From IMG/VR virus record IMGVR_UViG_3300035703_000025, positions 61,472-125,471 of that record: DNA of 64,000 bases; one strand, 5' to 3'. The notes beneath the pieces are model-generated. The model did no database searches. It was not told the DNA's origin and saw only the letters and a program-made list of their open reading frames with translations. Made by a program: the position numbers and the translations under genes. Shown here piece after piece: positions 60,304-64,000 of this stretch. Origin of the DNA: a virus. Position 1 is the stretch's first letter, and the number at the start of each line of letters is the position of its first letter.

Positions 60304-61012
60304 TTGTTAAGCACTCCCAAGAAACCGGAAAAAGCGGCCCGATTATCTTGTCAAAAGCGTCAGCGTACTGTCTAACTTCCCATTGCGCGTGAGGGTCCGA
60401 TCTTTGTGAATACACGCGAGCGTATGCTGCAAGAGATCCTGTCCACCACCATTCTGTGTAGGCTCCCTGTGGCAGAATAGAGCGAGCCTGCTCTGGAGCA
60501 ACGCCTTTTTCAAGAAGGGTTTTATAAACTGTCATCGCCTCCTCAACAGCCATTGAATATGAGCGATTGATGTAATTATAATCATCGTTTATTTCTATAA
60601 AGTCCTCTGAACCCTGCTTGGCTCCATTTGTGGGCTTTGCTCGCCATCTTGGATGGTAAATATCAGGATCTTCTTGGACGTATCGTCTAGAAACTTCATT
60701 TTCGGTGAACCCAACTTTATGCTTAAAGAGTTGAGTGCGCACAAATATCGGAGCCTTGATCCTCAAAGTAATCTGTGGATGAGAAAATGGAGTCCAGTGC
60801 TTGTGCTCGGCTAGATATTTAATTAGCGCCCTGTCTTTTTGAGAAAGCGTTTTAACTGGACTTTCATCGCTTTCACCAAAAGGATAGTCCATTGTCCATG
60901 AGCTTTCCTTGTTGAATGAAACACGAGCAGAATTAACGACCGTCAGATCGTTTCCCATATGATCAACAAGCTCAACGTGTCCGTAATCAAGAACTCTGAT
61001 TCTCATTTTCAT
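60233..61012 (-). CDS. thyX: Flavin-dependent thymidylate synthase
   Basis: 259 residues. LFKHKVGFTENEVSRRYVQ (~95-113) corresponds to the ThyX motif RHRxxSxNExSxRY, with KHK and Phe/Thr instead of RHR and Ser, a variant seen in phage enzymes. QARSILPQGAYTEWWWTGSLAAYARVYSQRSDPHAQWEVR is the conserved C-terminal signature. Makes dTMP from dUMP using methylene-tetrahydrofolate and FAD. It replaces thymidylate synthase ThyA in this phage; dUMP comes from the dUTPase. Confidence 0.95.
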   Translation of the reverse strand: MKMRIRVLDYGHVELVDHMGNDLTVVNSARVSFNKESSWTMDYPFGESDESPVKTLSQKDRALIKYLAEHKHWTPFSHPQITLRIKAPIFVRTQLFKHKVGFTENEVSRRYVQEDPDIYHPRWRAKPTNGAKQGSEDFIEINDDYNYINRSYSMAVEEAMTVYKTLLEKGVAPEQARSILPQGAYTEWWWTGSLAAYARVYSQRSDPHAQWEVRQYADAFDKIIGPLFPVSWECLTNVKTSGTARENNHNKPVSKVEQQ

Positions 61013-61430
61013 TTGCCTTTTCTAGAACGTGATCTCTGTAGCATTTGTTAAAGTATTGTTTTATTTGTGGTTCGTCAAATTGTTCAGCGATAGTTACAAA
61101 CATTCTGTATGGCGACTTAACTATTATTTTTTCAACGCCATCAATAGATCCTAGCGCGTCAGCCATATCGTATGTTATAGGAAAGTTTACAAACACGAGA
61201 AATTCATTACTTTTTCTAAAAGCACACTGTGGACTAAACAGCGGTAGTATATCACCGTTTATTTCAATTGTTTTTGGAAATGGCGCGTCCTCGTCTGAGG
61301 AATCAAATATTCGCTTTGAGTTTGGGTCATGGCATTTGCTCATTTCTCCAGTTGGCTCATTGCAAATTGGACATAGGCGCTTTTCCCAGCGTATCTCTGG
61401 TTTTTTGGTCCAGTCAACTTTTTTCTTCAC
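60987..61430 (-). CDS. Zinc-binding protein upstream of thyX, unknown
   Basis: 147 residues: an N-terminal zinc motif LCPICNEPTGEMSKCHD (~19-34), a beta segment with SPQCAFRKSNEF, and a C-terminal half with ADALGSIDGVEKIIVKSPYRMFVTIAEQFDE, which resembles a scaffold-like fold of unknown function seen in phages. Overlaps thyX by 26 nt and the TAGT gene by 17 nt; co-translated with both. Confidence 0.55.
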   Translation of the reverse strand: MKKKVDWTKKPEIRWEKRLCPICNEPTGEMSKCHDPNSKRIFDSSDEDAPFPKTIEINGDILPLFSPQCAFRKSNEFLVFVNFPITYDMADALGSIDGVEKIIVKSPYRMFVTIAEQFDEPQIKQYFNKCYRDHVLEKANENENQSS

Positions 61431-62589
61431 TGTTTGTCTTTCTTCTGTATAATCTCATGCCGTATTCATTATCGGTCGAAGACGGTACAACACCTTCTTT
61501 AAAAATAGGAGTATTGTTTTTAAAAGGAGAGTAGTCAACTTGGTGATGCCATCTTCCAAATTTCCAAATAACATCAACAACATCTGGGTGTTGCTCTTTT
61601 AGAGAGTTAGCAAATGACCATCTGTTATCTCCAGTATTATAGACATTGTCTGTATTTCCGCCGCTCATAGCCTTTTTGCCTTTTGATCCAAAGGTCGCGC
61701 CCTTTTGCATCATTAGCGAACAAAATACAGCTGTACAGTATCCGTCTTTTAATAGTCTCAAAGACAGGTCTGTGTCTTCATTGTATCTCCCTCTCCACTG
61801 ATACGGCACGTTTGTGTCAAGGAGTATGCAGGAATATACTCTAGTATTAAAAAGCACCGGGGAATGTGCTGTCCATCCAACTTTTACAAAGCCAGAGTGG
61901 TGTGGCCCAGCCATGGCAATATTTTCATATCTGTCAACAAAATCCTCCATAGCATTAAAAAATCCACCACCGCCAACCTGTATTCTTCTTGTTAGGTTAG
62001 CTCTGTAAAAATGATAAATATTATCATCAACAACCCAGTGTCTTTTATGCTCTCTCTCTTTTGCCCAATTCCATATAAAATTACGAGCTGGTATTGATCC
62101 TTTTCCAAGGTCGTGGAAAGGCATTACAACAACCCGATCTTCGCCAAGTGCTTCTTTGTATTGATCTTCTTCTGTTTCTTCAACAAAAAACTTATAGTCA
62201 ACACCAAGCCCGTCTAGCGTTTTTCCAGTTACCTGTAACGCAGCCCTTCCTTTGCTAGGTATGCAGACTGGATATCTAGAGTTTGTCTTTGGCCCAAGAT
62301 ATTTGTACTCGCCAGGATCTGGTCCTGTCTGCTGTGGAAACCAAATTGATTTTTGTTTTGATCCACCAGAAAGGCCAAGCTTTTTGTAAAAAGCGCGCCT
62401 GTCTTCTGCTGTCAAAAAACTGACCGTTATCTGAGAATACGGCTTAATATTTTCATTATTAAATGCTGGCATTCCCCACCAATGGGACTTCCAGTTTGGT
62501 CCGACATTAAACAAAGAACCATCATCTTTTTTGATTGATTTTCTAGACAGCTTTTCTAAATCATCACTATTGGCTTCAAAAAATTCCAT
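61414..62589 (-). CDS. GREB1/TAGT-type glycosyltransferase
   Basis: 391 residues. N-terminal domain (~20-100) with HWWGMPAF, ITVSFLTAEDRRAFYKKLG and KSIWFPQQT is the phage domain usually fused to these enzymes. The catalytic part shows PVCIPSKGRA, RHWVVDDNIYHFYR (DDN in place of DxD) and WRGRYNEDTDLSLRLLKDGYCT. This set matches TET/JBP-associated glycosyltransferases predicted to glucosylate hydroxymethyl-pyrimidine bases in phage DNA. No TET/JBP oxidase or hydroxymethylase is visible in the window. First gene of a unit that continues into thyX. Confidence 0.75.
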   Translation of the reverse strand: MEFFEANSDDLEKLSRKSIKKDDGSLFNVGPNWKSHWWGMPAFNNENIKPYSQITVSFLTAEDRRAFYKKLGLSGGSKQKSIWFPQQTGPDPGEYKYLGPKTNSRYPVCIPSKGRAALQVTGKTLDGLGVDYKFFVEETEEDQYKEALGEDRVVVMPFHDLGKGSIPARNFIWNWAKEREHKRHWVVDDNIYHFYRANLTRRIQVGGGGFFNAMEDFVDRYENIAMAGPHHSGFVKVGWTAHSPVLFNTRVYSCILLDTNVPYQWRGRYNEDTDLSLRLLKDGYCTAVFCSLMMQKGATFGSKGKKAMSGGNTDNVYNTGDNRWSFANSLKEQHPDVVDVIWKFGRWHHQVDYSPFKNNTPIFKEGVVPSSTDNEYGMRLYRRKTNSEEKS

Positions 62590-62649
62590 TTAACGCTTTC
62601 TTGATTTGCTTTATTATTTAATCATGTACATTGTAGGCGTCTTTTGTTT

Positions 62650-62874
62650 TCAAAAACCAAGTTCTTCATCAAGTTCTGCGAGTCTATCCATAGCCTTTTG
62701 CTGTTCCGTCTTTGGCTTCTCAAAGCAATCCCATCCACGGATCTTGGCAACTTCTTCTGACTTCTGTCCTGTGTCTAGTCCTTGCCAAAGGCAGACTTCT
62801 CTCCGGGCTTCGTCACGCTCGGCAATACAGAACTCTAGCTCTTGAACTAGTCGTGAAAATGGATCGTCACTCAT
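62650..62874 (-). CDS. Small ERDEAR/GWDC-type protein
   Basis: 74 residues: IAERDEARREVCLWQG coiled coil followed by EEVAKIRGWDCFEKPK and a charged helix. Shares the ERDEAR core and GWDC tail with the protein at 63643-63867, and the GWDC tail with the truncated reductase at the window edge. ATG in overlap with the previous stop. Function unknown. Confidence 0.6.
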   Translation of the reverse strand: MSDDPFSRLVQELEFCIAERDEARREVCLWQGLDTGQKSEEVAKIRGWDCFEKPKTEQQKAMDRLAELDEELGF

Positions 62875-63136
62875 CTGTCATCTCACCCATGAAAAAGTTT
62901 TTCTGATTAATTTCTTCAGACCGCTTATCAAGTTCCTCTTGCAACTTCTTGCCAGCATCAGACTGCTTCCACGCTTCGATGGCGGGGTGATCGCAGGAGC
63001 AGACAAGAGCCTCGTCCGTATCGGGTCCAACGAGCATCCCGTCCCACTCGTTGCACCAATGCCATCCGGCTTCCCACTCCTCTTTGGTGGGTCCTTGTCC
63101 GGTGCGGTCAAGTTCCATGTAGCGTTCACGATTCAT
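62867..63136 (-). CDS. Small Cys/Trp-rich protein
   Basis: 89 residues, higher in G+C than most of the window. GWHWCNEWDGMLVGPDTDEALVCSCDHPAIEAW contains CxxxW, CSC and a HP motif, like a small zinc site, followed by a charged helix. Overlaps neighbours by 8 and 11 nt. No family recognised. Confidence 0.55.
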   Translation of the reverse strand: MNRERYMELDRTGQGPTKEEWEAGWHWCNEWDGMLVGPDTDEALVCSCDHPAIEAWKQSDAGKKLQEELDKRSEEINQKNFFMGEMTDE

Positions 63137-63455
63137 TTGAGTCTTCCTTCGGCGTGTTATAGTAGCTCATGTATGGAGAAAAGTCAATATTATTTTTCTT
63201 GAGTGTTTCCTCAAGATGTAATATGTGCATAGACATCCTAAACACAAATTCACGAATCTCTTCCTCTTTCCACTTTCCCCGAATCCTATCTGCCGCATCC
63301 AAAATTACATCACACATACGAGGTGAGCAGTTGCGTTGATCGTGCCGTTCGTAGATCATCTTGTCGATGATCTCAGGCTGACCGATCCCTCGCTTGATCT
63401 TATAGTATTCGTCAAGGAACGGATCATTGGTCACATTGTCGTACTCATCTATCAC
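63126..63455 (-). CDS. Small protein, unknown
   Basis: 109 residues from GTG in a GTGA overlap. Polar start MIDEYDNVTNDPFLDEYYKIKRG, then helical (ILDAADRIRGKWKEEEIREFVFRM). No motif. Confidence 0.55.
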   Translation of the reverse strand: MIDEYDNVTNDPFLDEYYKIKRGIGQPEIIDKMIYERHDQRNCSPRMCDVILDAADRIRGKWKEEEIREFVFRMSMHILHLEETLKKNNIDFSPYMSYYNTPKEDSNES

Positions 63456-63646
63456 TTGCCATCCTCCTCGTACTCGCCACGCATGATCTCTTCAAGTTCA
63501 AAGATTCGTTCCACCAGCCGATCACCAGTTTGGACAAGTTCGTATTCTATTTTCCGATACTCTTTACAGGACTTGTAAAACAACTCAATCTGTTTTTTGA
63601 TTCGCTGTTCCTTCGTGATCTTGGTCTTGCGCTTCTTCTTGCTCAC
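63452..63646 (-). CDS. Small basic protein, unknown
   Basis: 64 residues from GTG in a GTGA overlap, with an AAGGAGG ribosome site supplied by the coding end of the upstream gene. Very basic N-terminus (MSKKKRKTKITKEQRIKKQ) suggests nucleic-acid binding; acidic tail. Confidence 0.6.
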   Translation of the reverse strand: MSKKKRKTKITKEQRIKKQIELFYKSCKEYRKIEYELVQTGDRLVERIFELEEIMRGEYEEDGK

Positions 63647-63867
63647 TTGCAGTCCTCCTTATAGCAGTCCAGCACCCTCGCTACTCCGTTGCCTTCCTGA
63701 ATGATGGACAGCATTTGTGTTTCATTGCGTTGAATAATGTCTCTCACTTGCTGCCTTGCCTCGTCACGCTCCTTGATTAGCCGCTCAATCACTTCTGCGA
63801 TCTCATCGGCACAGTTGATGCTGTGAGACAGTCTCTTGATCCTTGCGATGGCATCGTGTTCGTTCAC
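63643..63867 (-). CDS. Small ERDEAR-type coiled-coil protein
   Basis: 74 residues from the GTG at 63867 (GTGAACGAACAC), supported by AAGGAGG 7 nt upstream; a longer reading from 63888 uses an ATG but lacks that site. LIKERDEARQQVRDII and VARVLDCYKEDCK align with the paralogue at 62650. Its last codons encode the ribosome site of the next gene. Confidence 0.65.
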   Translation of the reverse strand: MNEHDAIARIKRLSHSINCADEIAEVIERLIKERDEARQQVRDIIQRNETQMLSIIQEGNGVARVLDCYKEDCK

Positions 63868-64000
63868 TTGGTTTCCTCCTTGTAACAATCCCAGCCCTTT
63901 CGCTTTGCGATCTCTTTAGGATCTCTTGCAAGAGGATAGTCTGGCAGAATAATCTCTGAGCACGGATTCGTACCAAAGTTATTTGATGTATCACGACGAT
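63864..64000 (-). CDS. Truncated ribonucleotide reductase fused to a GWDC tail (partial)
   Basis: Open to the window edge. The 44 visible residues start RRDTSNNFGTNPCSEIIL, the reductase active-site motif (radical Cys at C13), like RRDASYEFGTNPCSEIIL in nrdJ. After IILPD homology stops and PLARDPKEIAKRKGWDCYKEETK follows, then TGA. The second substrate Cys expected 11 residues after C13 is Ala24. The tail resembles the GWDC end of the 62650 gene. The gene is probably a recombinant or broken reductase; N-terminal part unseen. Confidence 0.75.
   Translation of the reverse strand, partial: RRDTSNNFGTNPCSEIILPDYPLARDPKEIAKRKGWDCYKEETK

Noticed and set aside
63900-64000. Intein in the second reductase at NPCSEI
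   Set aside because: The sequence runs through Cys into SEIIL without an intein start; only a truncation plus a foreign tail is visible.
1-64000. CRISPR arrays, insertion sequences, transposases or integrase
   Set aside because: No direct-repeat array with regular spacers, no DDE/Ser/Tyr recombinase motif and no terminal repeats of a mobile element were seen.

Overview
The window is an internal piece of a large double-stranded DNA tailed bacteriophage (Caudoviricetes). The reasons are a 1,903-residue tape measure protein followed by tail/baseplate genes, a phage-type replication and nucleotide set (SSB, primase, DnaB-type helicase, RecA, Pol III-type polymerase, dUTPase, ThyX, B12-dependent ribonucleotide reductase), near-continuous packing with 1-4 nt start/stop overlaps, and no tRNA, rRNA or housekeeping genes. 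Head genes, terminase, portal and major capsid are not visible and presumably lie outside. No tail sheath is recognised, so morphology is open. The host cannot be named from the sequence.

Layout. 1-17,648 (+): end of an upstream gene, a terminator, then the tail operon: chaperone-like genes, tape measure, baseplate/hub-like proteins, a pair of paralogous decoration-like proteins, an XhlA/holin-like membrane peptide and a Cys-rich protein. 17,645-27,716 (-): a recombination-type protein, a glycosyltransferase cassette, SSB, the C-terminal half of DNA polymerase III alpha and a DnaQ-like exonuclease. 27,748-34,250 (mostly +): late genes including a tail fibre, a leucine-rich-repeat protein and a sulfotransferase, plus one divergent metallopeptidase. 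34,247-36,421 (-): two membrane proteins and small genes. 36,423-51,955 (-): methyltransferase, a possible small RNA, the N-terminal half of Pol III alpha, a RecB/Cas4-like nuclease, dNMP kinase, primase, helicase, RecA, dUTPase, phosphoesterase and ribonucleotide reductase. 52,007-62,589: a glycosyltransferase, a short + unit of Cys-rich proteins, then (-) an FkbM methyltransferase, a glycosyltransferase, virion-like proteins, an aldolase-like protein, ThyX and a GREB1/TAGT-type glycosyltransferase. 62,650-64,000 (-): small genes of visibly higher G+C with GTG starts, ending in a truncated second ribonucleotide reductase.

How it works together. The (-) blocks hold DNA synthesis, nucleotide supply and sugar/methyl transfer; the (+) blocks and a few (-) genes hold virion parts. 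Ten start codons lie exactly 11 nt downstream of the first T of a -10-like hexamer, mostly GTG-TATAAW type, which points to leaderless mRNAs. Starts lying farther from such a box tend to carry a Shine-Dalgarno sequence. Nine otherwise unrelated, mostly late proteins share a short basic amphipathic N-terminus that could be a sorting tag. The polymerase is broken into two genes more than 10 kb apart, with all three catalytic aspartates on the N-terminal piece and no intein at the break.
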